Below, in pieces: positions 45,104-56,530 of a stretch of 64,000 nt of DNA. Origin of the DNA: Mercenaria mercenaria (lineage: Eukaryota; Mollusca; Bivalvia; Venerida; Veneridae); NCBI RefSeq assembly GCF_021730395.1, contig NC_069379.1:21364501-21428500 (forward strand), in the 5' to 3' direction. Every line of letters begins with the position of its first letter. The stretch's first letter is position 1. Position numbers and translations under genes: made by a program. The notes beneath the pieces were generated by a model. That model searched no databases, was not told where the DNA came from, and worked only from the letters and a program-made list of their open reading frames with translations.

Positions 45104-45431
45104 TATGCATTGTTTACATCGTATACATAAATTCGTCTTTTAGGAATTAAAAGAAGTAAAATAAATTCAGTCAAAATTGGCTTTAAGTTACATAAATAGA
45201 TTTAGTGACCAATATTTATTGCAACATGAAGGACAACATTTAGATTTTACCTGCTCAGGATGAACGTAGATTTCGCTACCGTCAGGTCAAACTCTATTCC
45301 ATCTCTTCATAAGAACATAGTAGATGCATTTGACATGTTATTTTTTTACAACATATTAATACAAATGTATTTTTGAAACTTGTACCGTAAAATATATCAA
45401 TAAATATTTATTGTTTCTTTTTAATTTCCAG

Positions 45432-45865
45432 ATATGAAAGTTGGTTTTTCAATGAATGAGCCATATCGGAACACAGGAAATGGCTCTAACCCTTTGAAAT
45501 TTCAAACAGCAGTATATAACCATGACAACGCCTTTAACATGAGTTCTGGTATATTTGTCTGCAAACATCCTGGACTTTACTACTTTAATCATGAAATAAA
45601 TAGAAATCCTGGCGTTACCTATGTAAGCTGTCATTTGTGTAAAAATGGTGTACATTTAAGTTTCTACTCTTATGCATATGCTGGCAATGCTGACATGAAG
45701 GACTTTCCGTCAGGAAGCACTTCAGCAGTATGTCATCTTAACCAAGGAGACATGGTTTATATTAGTGAGTGTTCTAGATCTGATAAATTAGGTTCTACGA
45801 CGAGTTTGAGGTTTCATTGTTTTGATGGATTTTTTTTTAATGTAAACTATTTTCAGAAACAGTAA
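45432..45865 (+). CDS. C1q domain (terminal exon)
   Basis: After acceptor TTAATTTCCAG the exon encodes MKVGFSMNEPYRNTGNGSNP, then FQTAVYNHDNAFNMSSGIFV, CKHPGLYYFNHEINRNP, CHLCKNGVHLS, STSAVCHLNQGDMVYI and SLRFHCFDGFFF, then a stop. These are the C1q strands in order: F-x-x-x-x-x-N-x-x-x-x-F-x-x-x-(S/T)G-x-F-x-C-x-x-PG-x-Y-x-F, a KNG turn, an S-x-(S/A)-V-x-x-L-x-x-GD-x-V strand, and a closing S-x-F-x-GF. The domain (about 140 residues) is complete and unbroken. Family role: ligand recognition and trimer formation outside the cell, often in innate defence. Whether it is still made depends on the disturbed stalk exon. Confidence 0.85.
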
Positions 45866-47214
45866 CCAGACTTAAGTATGAAAAGCACATCTTACTTCGA
45901 CCTTGGTAGTCTAGAGTACAAACACATTTATATAACAGAGGTCAATTTCGGTTAGTGTCTTTTGATACATTAAAATAACGTCTCCTATTGATTCTCGGGT
46001 CATAAGGTAATTGGTCAAGCAAAGTGGATTTTGAGTTAATGGTATCACACGTAAGTGAATGTCTGCTCGCAACTTGTGATACATTAAATATTATCCAAGG
46101 TCAATCTTAACTGGTGTGGACATGACCCCGTTCGATTTTAGGATGTAAAGATCAGCTCTAGGCCCAGCTAACTCTGGTCGTAACTTCTTAAATAGTTTCT
46201 ACTTGCTCCGCAAAAATAACACCTTCAACATTTCATCTCCGCTTATCACCCTATCCTCTGGAATACGCCTGGATGCCTTCTTTCCTGACTTCATTGGAGG
46301 CATTCATGGTAGCATCAAAACATCAGCCATCCTATCATGTCCTTGTCCACAAGAAGGTTTATGTTTCATGTGACAGATCTTTTATCTGCGTATCAGACAT
46401 CTTTCGTTAAATGTTTGGCTAGTTCTGAAAAGTATGATTTACTAATATATGACGCTTGTTTGTTAAGATTAATTACTTTCAAGTTATTTAGTTTGTTTAC
46501 CTTTTACGTTTACCTTTTAACACCAAATTTAGCAAAGTTTTATCTGATATATTTCCATAAATAACATACTGACCAATACTGAAGCAAATAATACCATGCT
46601 AATGGCAGATACGTACCAGATCTACGCACTATTTCTCGCAAGTAACCCCACACCAATCTGCATGTCATCGAAAACCTCTAATTGAACTTATATTGAATGA
46701 AATGGACCAGAGCTTTCTCTTCTTCTATCGTTAGGGGTTTTGTTTGCTCCTTTTCACACTTTTTCTCTCCTAAAGAGCATAGAAAAATGGAAGAGAAGTG
46801 CAAGAACTTTGGCTGACAACATTTTGTCCGGATTATACTATGCTAAATGTATACATGTTGGTCAAAGTTAAATATTGTTTTTGCTTGGTACAAACTAGGA
46901 TCAATATAATGATGATGTCCCCGGTTCGTCCATAACCTTCTGTGAAATTTAGTTCGGAAAAAGGTTTTCTTATTTTGTTTGTCTCCAAGTATTGATCATT
47001 TATTGTGGGATAGTAGTCAGTTGGCCGGGCCGATGTTTGTAAATGAAGCCGAGTTTGTAAACAGCCCATACGGCGATGAACAGACATTGAACGCAGCTTA
47101 AAACTCAACAAGCACCAGTGCGTAAATATTAAAAAAGTTATTTAAACATTTCAGGATAAATACGGAATAGCTTACTATACAATAGAAATTTTGTTCGATC
47201 TTTAAATAACTCTT
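45866..47214. other. intergenic stretch, no gene seen
   Basis: Downstream of the C1q stop I see no coding block, SINE head or clear inverted repeat. Open frames of 70-90 codons on both strands have no recognisable composition. Confidence 0.5.
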
Positions 47215-47470
47215 GCGCGCTACCTTTCTACTGTCCCTGGCTCGCGGACTTTTCAAAGTCCGCGCTACCCCGCGATTCGACCCTAGCGCGGACACTTTTA
47301 TGAGCCACGGGGATGCGCGTTTTTTCCTGCATCCCCGTAATATATTTTACAGCTTCCACCTCGACTAAGAATAAATCGATTGCGGTGTATTGCGAAGACA
47401 AATCGCCGCGTATCGCGGTGAGGTGCCGGTGGTTCATGGTGAATGGCGGCGGATCGCCGCAATTTACAGG
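47215..47470. other. GC-rich island with short inverted CG words
   Basis: Within AT-rich surroundings this stretch is rich in CG dinucleotides: GGCTCGCGGACTTTTCAAAG folds on CTTTTCAAAGTCCGCG, and AAATCGCCGCGTATCGCGGT, GGCGGCGGATCGCCGCAATT recur later. It could be a repeat of foreign base composition or a promoter-type CpG island. No conserved protein is seen on either strand. 47480-48040 is AT-rich and empty. Confidence 0.4.
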
Positions 47471-48049
47471 TAAGGGAATGACGTTATAAATGACAATATA
47501 CAGTGTAGAATGCATATAAACTGACAGGAAATTTAATATGAATTATTTAGAGGAAAAAATAAAAAAGTAAATGGCTTTACATCATCTTTAATAATAAAAC
47601 TTGCAAACATATTTAAAAATTTGCTTAGATTATTTCAGTTATACGTATTTTCATAATATAAATTTATCTGCTAACAAGATTTGATAACAATTATCTTTAT
47701 ATAACGAATGCATTCTTTGTGTTACTATTTATTATATTATGTTAAGTTTGTTTTTCAATGTGGCCGTGTTATGTAAAACATAAATACCTACATATAGTTA
47801 AAACTTAGTTTTTCCAGTATCATAATAATAAAATAATGAAAAAATGTCATATTGATTTTTTTTTTGTATTTATATAAAAATAATTACAGAAGAATGGTTA
47901 TCTTTTTTATCATAAACGTACAATCATGCATAGCAACAGAAATATAATACAACAGGATGAAACAGGATGTGTTTTAACAATGCACGCATTTAATTCTCAA
48001 CCTCAATTAAACATACAATTACTGACATAATTACTGATCGAATTCTAAA

Positions 48050-48750
48050 CTTAAAGAGGAACCATACTATAACTCTTTTTCAGAGCCCACATTATTGACT
48101 GGTACCAACAGAAACTGGAAGATATTTCTGATTTAGATATGCGTATATTGTTACGTTTAATGCATCAGTGACGTTTCCATGATGCCGCAAACATGACCAC
48201 TTCGCGCACTTTTGACGTCAGATAAACGGGGACAAAATCTGCCTTGAAATTATTGTACCGGCAATATTCTTTAACATAAATCCATAAATTATACATGAAA
48301 TAAAAGCTGATATGAATCTCCAGACGATGATTTAATCGGAATTACTCTGCGTTTTCGCTTAATAAAATGAGAACCGAAAAAAAAAAGTTTTCTTTTTACT
48401 TAAATTTTCCACATAAAAAATAGCTTCGCTCAGCATTAAAAAAACATCCATCCGTAATTTTTTTACCAAAATTGAATATGTTTTACACTAATACGTCCCG
48501 TAAATATATAGTAAACAACAGAAAGTTTTACCGTGCCGTTTTGTGGCTATAAGAACTTTTTAAGCATCACTACAGTAACTTTTTTCGACGCTGAAAAACA
48601 TGACGTGAATGTGAAGATATTGCCCTTAAGGTTAAGAAAAAACTAGTTTGTTTCTGGTAACATGCTAAATGCTAAAAAAATAGGGTAGGAAGCTAAGATG
48701 CCGCCAGTTTTTATTTACACAGTTACAATTAACTGTAATATATTTTTAAG
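48050..48750. repeat. outer inverted repeat, left arm
   Basis: It pairs as reverse complement with 56685-57355 through GAGGAACCATACTATAAC, GACTGGTACCAACAGAAACT, CTCCAGACGATGATTTAATC, AATAGCTTCGCTCAGCATTA and TACAGTAACTTTTTTCGACG. Differences are more frequent than between inner arms B and C. It contains one copy of the 88-base terminal exon. Confidence 0.8.
48084..48171 (+). CDS. putative terminal exon, copy in the left outer arm
   Basis: Acceptor AACTCTTTTTCAG is followed by one base and the codons AHIIDWYQQKLEDISDLDMR then ILLRLMHQ and TGA. The inverted copy at 57231-57318 has the same 88-base length, the same phase, an acceptor at the same place and the same stop, with three amino-acid changes. 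I do not recognise the protein. Upstream exons were not found on this side, so this may be an orphan duplicate. Confidence 0.4.
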
Positions 48751-48909
48751 GCTATGTCACATGCATGCGAGATTTCGTATTTTATATCCTGTTTATTTCT
48801 CCCGCTCGCTCGGAGCTGAATTGTTACCTTCTGAACAAATTTTTCGAATGTCGTCTGCTGTCGGAAATGACGTCATTTTTTAAAACAGACAACAACAACA
48901 TCAAGATGG

Positions 48910-49400
48910 AAGAGCGAGACTCACAAGCCCGCGACACCAAGGGCTGATTTACACAGAAGTTTAGTAAAACGGCCAAAAGACTAAAATATCTGAAGAAAGG
49001 AAAACCAAAGGTATCACCTAACTTTACTGTAGGAAGAAGAATCATAGATGTTTCATATTTCGGAGATATACCCACCCAAACTGTGCTAAACTTGTCAGTC
49101 CAGATAACATCGTCTGTTACGAAGGCAAAAGAAAAGGTGAAATTGAGAGCAAACGTCAATTCTCTGCAAACACAACTAAGCGCCGGACAAAACAAGAAAA
49201 TCCTCACCGATCAAATGGCTGGCAAAATGTTACAGGGAGGTATATTAGTTGATATTCTGATGTTGGCATACAACAGAGACCAGAAAAAAGGGTGTGAAGA
49301 CACTATTGTCGGAAAAAATAGACGGAAAAGTACGGGTCACAAACAGATAGTCTGTTATAGATACTTTGATGGAAGCGTGCAGAAAGAGATCTACAAATAA
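48910..49400 (+). CDS. unrecognised basic protein piece
   Basis: Plus-strand codons from about 48956 run KFSKTAKRLKYLKKGKPKVS, NFTVGRRIIDVSYFGDIPTQ and, from the ATG at 49083, MLNLSVQITSSVTKAKEKVK to CYRYFDGSVQKEIYK and a stop: about 148 continuous codons. A short ATG frame at 48906 (MEERDSQARDTKG) precedes it in another phase. The basic start followed by GRRIIDVSYF reminds me of the N-terminus of Mutator-type transposase-like proteins common in molluscs, but the usual CxxC residues after it are absent. This is therefore only a suggestion. It lies between the outer and inner palindrome arms, and the mirror gap (55686-56530) has no counterpart. Confidence 0.35.
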
Positions 49401-49590
49401 CTGAACTTATCCTCAAGAAATATCCCACTATATCGTATGTCTAGTATTTCGTACATCGTACATTTATAGATTAAGTTTGAGGTCAATAATTTAGTTTCGC
49501 TGACCTGTGAAAATTGATACTAACTGGAGATTTAGTCTTAGGTCAATATCATTTTCTCGCAAGTCCGCAAAACTATGTAATAACCGTGAA

Positions 49591-52512
49591 TTAAAACACG
49601 GTTGTGATGTAATCCTTTGTTTGTTTTGTCCATTATATAGGTTATTGTACCGATACCGCTCTATACACACGATTATTTTACTATACCTGTCCATTATTAA
49701 CCTGTAACTGTCCATTCTTAAAATAATGGATACTTTAAGAATGGACAGATACAGGTTAATAATGGACAGGTATAGTAACAACCTTGTACGTTGAGAGGTG
49801 CGAGTACATCAACCTATGAAATTCGAAAGTTTCGAAATATAAACTGCAACAATTTTTTTCAGAATTTGTAGCTGTAGTAAAATAACCCTGAAGGGGAACG
49901 TATGATTTTGACCTAACTCGCCCCACAAATTATCAGTCAAATGAAAATCAAACAATGTGCCAAAAATAATCATATATATACCGACTGTTAGTTTAAATCT
50001 TCAACCGTAAGAAAGTTGTAAAGTACTCTTTGTGTACTCCTGAATCGCAACAGAAAAGTATCGCAGATATACACCTGGTATGGCATTTTCAGTCGAAAAT
50101 AGATATGAAAATAGGCAACGTAATGTAAAAACAAGAGCTATCGGAGGACAGCAACGCTCGACTATTCAACAGCCTTGTCATTTGAATGAATATTAAAGTC
50201 GAAAAGGGGGTATCATTTTGTATAAAATTGCAAAAATGTTTATGGAAGATGTGCAAAAGCATATCAGCTCATGACAATGGACAATTATGCAAGTTTCAAT
50301 TCATTCTATTAGAAGGTACTGAGATACCAGTTTATATACAAAACATTTTACCAACAACTGCTTAGTCGAAAAAAAATAGCATAATTTTGTTAAAATGCAA
50401 AGTAGAGTTATGACACCTGAGCACTGCATATCAGATCATCACAGTGTACAAGTGTGTGACGTTTTAATCCAGAGTTATGGTACCTGTGCAGTGTAAGCCA
50501 ATGTATCACTGAATAAGGTTCATGTAAAGTGTTTAGAAACTGCCCCTCAGGTGAATTTTTGTTTTATGTTTTTAGGCATCATAGGCCTTTGTTTTTCATA
50601 AAATGTATACCAAACTGTTCAGAATATGTAGAAGTGTCTTTCAAGAGAATTGTTATGTTTGGAATAACAAATTTTATCTTATATCACATGTACTTTGCTC
50701 GTCCATATTCTGTTGTCAAATTGTAGAAAATATCAAACTTTCTTTTCAAAAATATTTTGACATTATGTCTGTACTTATTGTGTGTCTAACATATTTCTCC
50801 TGGTACTACCAGTGTTGAAAATGTTAAAAGCATGTACATTTCAAAACGTTGCAGTAATTGCGAAATGAAAGTGAAAGTATAGCTATCAAAATGACAAAAT
50901 ACTGCTATGTTTAAGAAAATATGTAAGTTAACCATATTTCATTACTGGGAGTACCCAGATAAAAGCACACACAACAAAACAAACAAAGAAAAATACGTTT
51001 GAAAAAGAAGTTTATTCTACATATTTTCTACAAAACAGAACGTTGACAGCCGAAGTGCACGCGATATTAAACAAAATATACATTCCTAAACAATCTTCCC
51101 TTTTATTATTTAAAGTATTTCCTACTTACTCTGAACATTTCAGTGTATTTATTATAAATGGTAATGGTCTGTGAGATATAAATTTCCAAAATTTATATTC
51201 ACCTTCAAGAGGGATGGTGTCCAAACACTTTTGATGAACCGTAACCAAATCGGGAAGCCGACGCAGACTCATAGATGAAATAAAATAGTGGAAAACTGCA
51301 GGTCACGCAACACGACATAAACGAAATTGTTGCAGGCTCGGTTTGCTTGAACCTGTTCATGGACGGTAGTGGAAGTGCAAGCTACCGTCCGCGCCCTCTA
51401 GCCCAGGGTTGAGCAGAACTCAACATTTACACATGTACCAGAATGTAATTTAGAGACATCCGCAGATGTGTTCATACGGCGGTGCACACGGAACCTTCAT
51501 TGATGCACAGAGTGCAATTCCATGAAAAGCGGATACAATAATGGTTGGGTCCTAAACGAGAAAACAATGGGCAGAAATATCAAACTGGAGTCCAATAGCT
51601 CTACCTATTCTTTGAATAGTCGAGCTAAAAAGCATAATTTTCCTTTCTTTTTCAAATGCTGCAGACCTATCTTTCTCATGCTGTGTTCGTGTAAAATTGG
51701 TTAAATTATTGCCATAACTGACATTTGTTGCAGTCCTACCCAGAAATGAGCAATTTCACCTTTCTTCTACAAGCACACAGAAAAAAAATGAAAAAAAAAA
51801 AAAAAAAATAAATAAATAAAATAAAAATAAGAAAAACGTTAAGTTCTCTAAAGTTTTCCTGCTTGTTTCGGTATTTCGGTATTACCGTAAAATTTGGCCA
51901 TAATGATCTCAATTTAACAGTACAGCTTTTTTTTACAATAACGATGTTGTTTATTGTGTAGTGTTGTAATAACAAAATATTTTCTCGTAAAAACGCGATA
52001 CGAGTTATAACTAGTAAATATCTCATGTAATAAGTATAATTGTCTTCTAATAAAATTGATAGGATATCTCATGATTACGAGATAAGAACGATTGCTTTGT
52101 AATAATGATATAAAATACATACATGATTTTAGAATGTCTTCAGCTGGACCCGTCATTTATATAATTGCAAACACAGCACGGACAAAGCATGGACAACTAG
52201 TGATACATACATCATACGGCCAAGTTGAATTTTACTTTTTGTAAAGGTACTTAAAATCATTCATAAATATGACAAAACGAGATATGATCGAAACTTTCCT
52301 AAGAATCAGCACAGAATATCATTAGTGTTTAAAACACTTTTTATTGCAATACATTTTTATATGCAATCTAATTTAAACTCTATTTGACTTGGTATTTTGA
52401 CTTAGCACAGAGACACAAATCAATGAATTGTCTTTGCCTCAAAGAGGACAATATTAGGGACATTATATAATATCACGACAATCTTGAATTTTTCGTGAGG
52501 ACCGTGTTTTAA
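49591..52512 (+). mobile_element. TTAA-ended large repeat, copy B (left arm of giant palindrome)
   Basis: The ends are TTAAAACACGGT and ACCGTGTTTTAA, 12-base terminal inverted repeats with TTAA outermost. It matches copy A (12442) along its length apart from the fold-back insert 50518-51240, and matches copy C in reverse with only scattered differences (for example CGGTTGTG versus CGGATGTG near the outer end). It holds the left-end hairpin (49679-49776), a TATTCAAAGAATAG-family repeat and long A-rich tracts. No frame resembles a transposase, so it must depend on one elsewhere if it moves. Confidence 0.8.
50518..51240. mobile_element. fold-back element nested in copy B
   Basis: The left end GTTCATGTAAAGTGTTTAGA pairs with the right end, whose inverse reads GTTCATCAAAAGTGTTTGGA. 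Imperfect pairing continues inward for roughly 300 bases (TGTTCAGAATATGTAGAAGT against TGTTCAGAGTAAGTAGGAAA, TTGTAGAAAATAT in both). Copy A lacks it: sequence there runs from the CAGTGTAAG...GAATAAG words straight on to GACGCCGACGC. The same element, reversed, is at 54037-54763 in copy C. No coding content. Confidence 0.75.
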
Positions 52513-52769
52513 GTCAGAGAAAAGCCTCAAACTATCCATTATGTGAAAGAATGGACAATCTCGGCGCGTTGCGCCTCGATTTGTCCATTCTTTCACATAA
52601 TAGACAGTTTTCGGCTTTTCTCCTTTACATAACTCTTGAACTACTGGTACTATGTAAAGGAGAAAAGCCGAAAACTGTCTATTATGTGAAAGAATGGACA
52701 AATCGAGGCGCAACGCGCCGAGATTGTCCATTCTTTCACATAATGGATAGTTTGAGGCTTTTCTCTGAC
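52513..52769. repeat. 257-bp hairpin centre of the giant palindrome
   Basis: Both sides abut TTAA. The left half (52513-52631) is the inverse of the right half (52651-52769) around a 19-base spacer (52632-52650). Each half is also a hairpin on its own: GAGAAAAGCCTCAAACTATC with ATGTGAAAGAATGGACAA folds on TTGTCCATTCTTTCACAT with CGGCTTTTCTC, with GGCGCGTTGCGCC in the loop. The 103-codon frames on both strands are palindrome artefacts. Confidence 0.85.
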
Positions 52770-55685
52770 TTAAAACACGGTCCTCACGAAAAATTCAAGA
52801 TTGTCGTGATATTATATAATGTCCCTAATATTGTCCTCTTTGAGGCAAAGACAGTTCATTGATTTGTGTCTCTGTGCTAAGTCAAAATACCAAGTCAAAT
52901 AGAGTTTAAATTAGATTGCATATAAAAATGTATTGCAATAAAAAGTGTTTTAAACACTAATGATATTCTGTGCTGATTCTTAGGAAAGTTTCGATCATAT
53001 CTCGTTTTGTCATATTTATGAATGATTTTAAGTACCTTTACAAAAAGTAAAATTCAACTTGGCCGTATGATGTATGTATCACTAGTTGTCCATGCTTTGT
53101 CCGTGCTGTGTTTGCAATTATATAAATGACGGGTCCAGCTGAAGACATTCTAAAATCATGTATGTATTTTATATCATTATTACAAAGCAATCGTTCTTAT
53201 CTCGTAATCATGAGATATCCTATCAATTTTATTAGAAGACAATTATACTTATTACATGAGATATTTACTAGTTATAACTCGTATCGCGTTTTTACGAGAA
53301 AATATTTTGTTATTACAACACTACACAATAAACAACATCGTTATTGTAAAAAAAAGCTGTACTGTTAAATTGAGATCATTATGGCCAAATTTTACGGTAA
53401 TACCGAAATACCGAAACATGCAGGAAAACTTTAGAGAACTTAACGTTTTTCTTATTTTTATTTTATTTATTTATTTTTTTTTTTTTTTCATTTTTTTTCT
53501 GTGTGCTTGTAGAAGAAAGGTGAAATTGCTCATTTCTGGGTAGGATTGCAACAAATGTCAGTTATGGCAATAATTTAACCAATTTTACACGAACACTGCA
53601 TGAGAAAAATAGGTCTGCAGCATTTGAAAAAGAAGGAAAATAATGTGTTTTAGCTCGACTATTCAAAGAATAGGTAGAGCTATTGGACTCCAGTTTGATA
53701 TTTCTGCCCATTGTTTTCTCGTTTAGGACCCAACCATTATTGTATCCGCTTTTCATGGAATTGCACTCTGTGCATCAATGAAGGTTCCGTGTGCACCGCC
53801 GTATGAACACATCTGCGGATGTCTCTAAATTACATTCTGGTACATGTGTAAATGTTGAGTTCTGCTCAACCCGGGGCTAGAGGGCGCGGACGGTAGCTTG
53901 CACTTCCACTACCGTCCATGAACAGGTTCAAGCAAACCGAGCCTGCAACAATTTCGTTTATGTCGTGTTGCGTGACCTGCAGTTTTCCACTATTTTATTT
54001 CATCTATGAGTCTGCGTCGGCTTCCCGATTTGGTTACGGTTCATCAAAAGTGTTTGGACACCATCCCTCTTGAAGGTGAATATAAATTTTGGAAATTTAT
54101 ATCTCACAGACCATTACCATTTATAATAAATACACTGAAATGTTCAGAGTAAGTAGGAAATACTTTAAATAATAAAAGGGAAGATTGTTTAGGAATGTAT
54201 ATTTTGTTTAATATCGCGTGCACTTCGGCTGTCAACGTTCTGTTTTGTAGAAAATATGTAGAATAAACTTCTTCTTCAAACGTACTTTTCTTTGTTTGTT
54301 TTGTTGTGTGTGCTTTTATCTGGGTACTCCCAGTAATGAAATATGGTTAACTTACATATTTTCTTAAACATAGCAGTATTTTGTCATTTTGATAGCTATA
54401 CTTTCACTTTCATTTCGCAATTACTGCAACGTTTTGAAATGTACATGCTTTTAACATTTTCAACACTGGGAGTACCAGGAGAAATATGTTAGACACACAA
54501 TAAGTACAGACATAATGTCAAAATATTTTTGAAAAGAAAGTTTGATATTTTCTACAATTTGACAACAGAATATGGACGAGCAAAGTACATGTGATATAAG
54601 ATAAAATTTGTTATTCCAAACATAACAATTCTCTTGAAAGACACTTCTACATATTCTGAACAGTTTGGTATACATTTTATGAAAAACAAAGGCCTATGAT
54701 GCCTAAAAACATAAAACAAAAATTCACCTGAGGGGCAGTTTCTAAACACTTTACATGAACCTTATTCAGTGATACATTGGCTTACACTGCACAGGTACCA
54801 TAACTCTGGATTAAAACGTCACACACTTGTACACTGTGATGATCTGATATGCAGTGCTCAGGTGTCATAACTCTACTTTGCATTTTAACAAAATTATGCT
54901 ATTTTTTTTCGACTAAGCAGTTGTTGGTAAAATGTTTTGTATATAAACTGGTCTCAGTACCTTCTAATAGAATGAATTGAAACTTGCATAATTGTCCATT
55001 GTCATGAGCTGATATGCTTTTGCACATCTTCCATAAACATTTTTGCAATTTTATACAAAATGATACCCCCTTTACGACTTTAATATTCATTCAAATGACA
55101 AGGCTGTTGAATAGTCGAGCGTTGCTGTCCTCCGACAGCTCTTGTTTTTACATTACGTTGCCTATTTTCATATCTATTTTCGACTGAAAATGCCATACCA
55201 GGTGTATATCTGCGATACTTTTCTGTTGCGATTCAGGAGTACACAAAGAGGACTTTACAACTTTCTAACGGTTGAAGATTTAAACTAACAGTCGGTATAT
55301 ATATGATTATTTTTGGCACATTGTTTGATTTTCATTTGACTGATAATTTGTGGGGCGAGTTAGGTCAAAATCATACGTTCCCCTTCAGGGTTATTTTACT
55401 ACAGCTACAAATTCTGAAAAGAATTGTTGCAGTTTATATTTCGAAACTTTCGAATTTCATAGGTTGATGTACTCGCACCTCTCAACGTACAAGGTTGTTA
55501 CTATACCTGTCCATTATTAACCTGTATCTGTCCATTCTTAAAGTATCCATTATTTTAAGAATGGACAGTTACAGGTTAATAATGGACAGGTATAGTAAAA
55601 TAATCGTGTGTATAGAGCGGTATCGGTACAATAACCTATATAATGGACAAAACAAACAAAGGATTACATCACATCCGTGTTTTAA
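52770..55685 (-). mobile_element. TTAA-ended large repeat, copy C (right arm of giant palindrome)
   Basis: Reverse complement of copy B over its whole 2.9 kb, including the nested fold-back (54037-54763) and end hairpin (55501-55598). The outer end CCGTGTTTTAA is followed by AGAGTAAT, unlike the other side (GTGAA before TTAA at 49591), so host flanks are not palindromic at the junction. A few single-base and short indel differences from B argue against a simple assembly mirror artefact. Confidence 0.8.
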
Positions 55686-56530
55686 AGAGTAATATATCGT
55701 ATACCTAGTAATAAAGAAGCGATAAAAATCGTAAAATACACGTCGAGAAATCCGTGCAGAACTACGCGCTGTTATCTGAGTCTACATGTCTTTTTGTCTA
55801 CACCAAGCACGTGACTGCGATCGGCCAATTTGCTCCGAACAAATGTGTAATATTTTATGCTATTATAGACAAATTCGGTCATTTCTGTAAAACTACTACA
55901 TAAATATGGTACGCTTTATACCAAGTATATAAAATATATTAACTATTTGCGTTGTTAAATAGGCTAAGGTCTATAACTCTCTTTTAGGGAAAATGTATTA
56001 GCAATAATTTTGTATATGTTAGAAGAGTTTCAAATAATACATGTTCATTGTCTTGCATAACTTCGGATATGACCACGCAGTGGTCACTGAAAGGAAATTT
56101 ACACTAGTGTTTCCTGATGTAATAATTATTCTTATCACTCTAAACGAATGCCATAGTCTCAGTTTATAGTCTATTCTTTAAATAGTACTTATCATCGCAG
56201 AAACATAATATTTCCGTATTTTGGGTCTGAACTGTAGATATTCGGATCTGGCAGTATGTTAACTAATGATAGTGTTACCGTCTGTGTGATTACACATTCC
56301 ATAAAAGCTACCACAATTACTAAATAATGGGATAACTAATGTAACATCAATTTAATCTGAACGTTGCGTAACTTGTCATCTTCAAAAACAATTTGAAACG
56401 GTGACGTCGAAAAAAACGTAAATATTTGTGGACCTAGTATCAACGCATCACAGCTAATTACCTAAAAACGACACCGCAGAACTTTCTAAATTTTGGCTGT
56501 TATTCAATAAACATACTAACGTAAAACATA
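55686..56530. other. gap between inner and outer right arms
   Basis: AT-rich sequence with no match to the mirror gap at 48750-49590 and no coding signal I can support. Confidence 0.5.

Noticed and set aside
46833-47111. 92-codon minus-strand frame
   Set aside because: No recognisable motif, signal peptide or splice context; composition like surrounding non-coding DNA.
50529-50818. Overlapping 65-71 codon frames repeated at 54460-54749
   Set aside because: They are repeated only because the DNA is in both palindrome arms; they lie in the nested fold-back element and look random.
52420-52862. Two 103-codon frames with nearly the same protein on opposite strands
   Set aside because: They are the two faces of the palindrome centre; the sequence has no domain character and reads as hairpin DNA translated on both strands.
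49591-55685. Palindrome as a missed-adapter or mirror assembly artefact
   Set aside because: Not fully excluded, but the arms end exactly at TTAA, outer flanks differ, the arms carry independent small differences, and copy A shows the same unit elsewhere.
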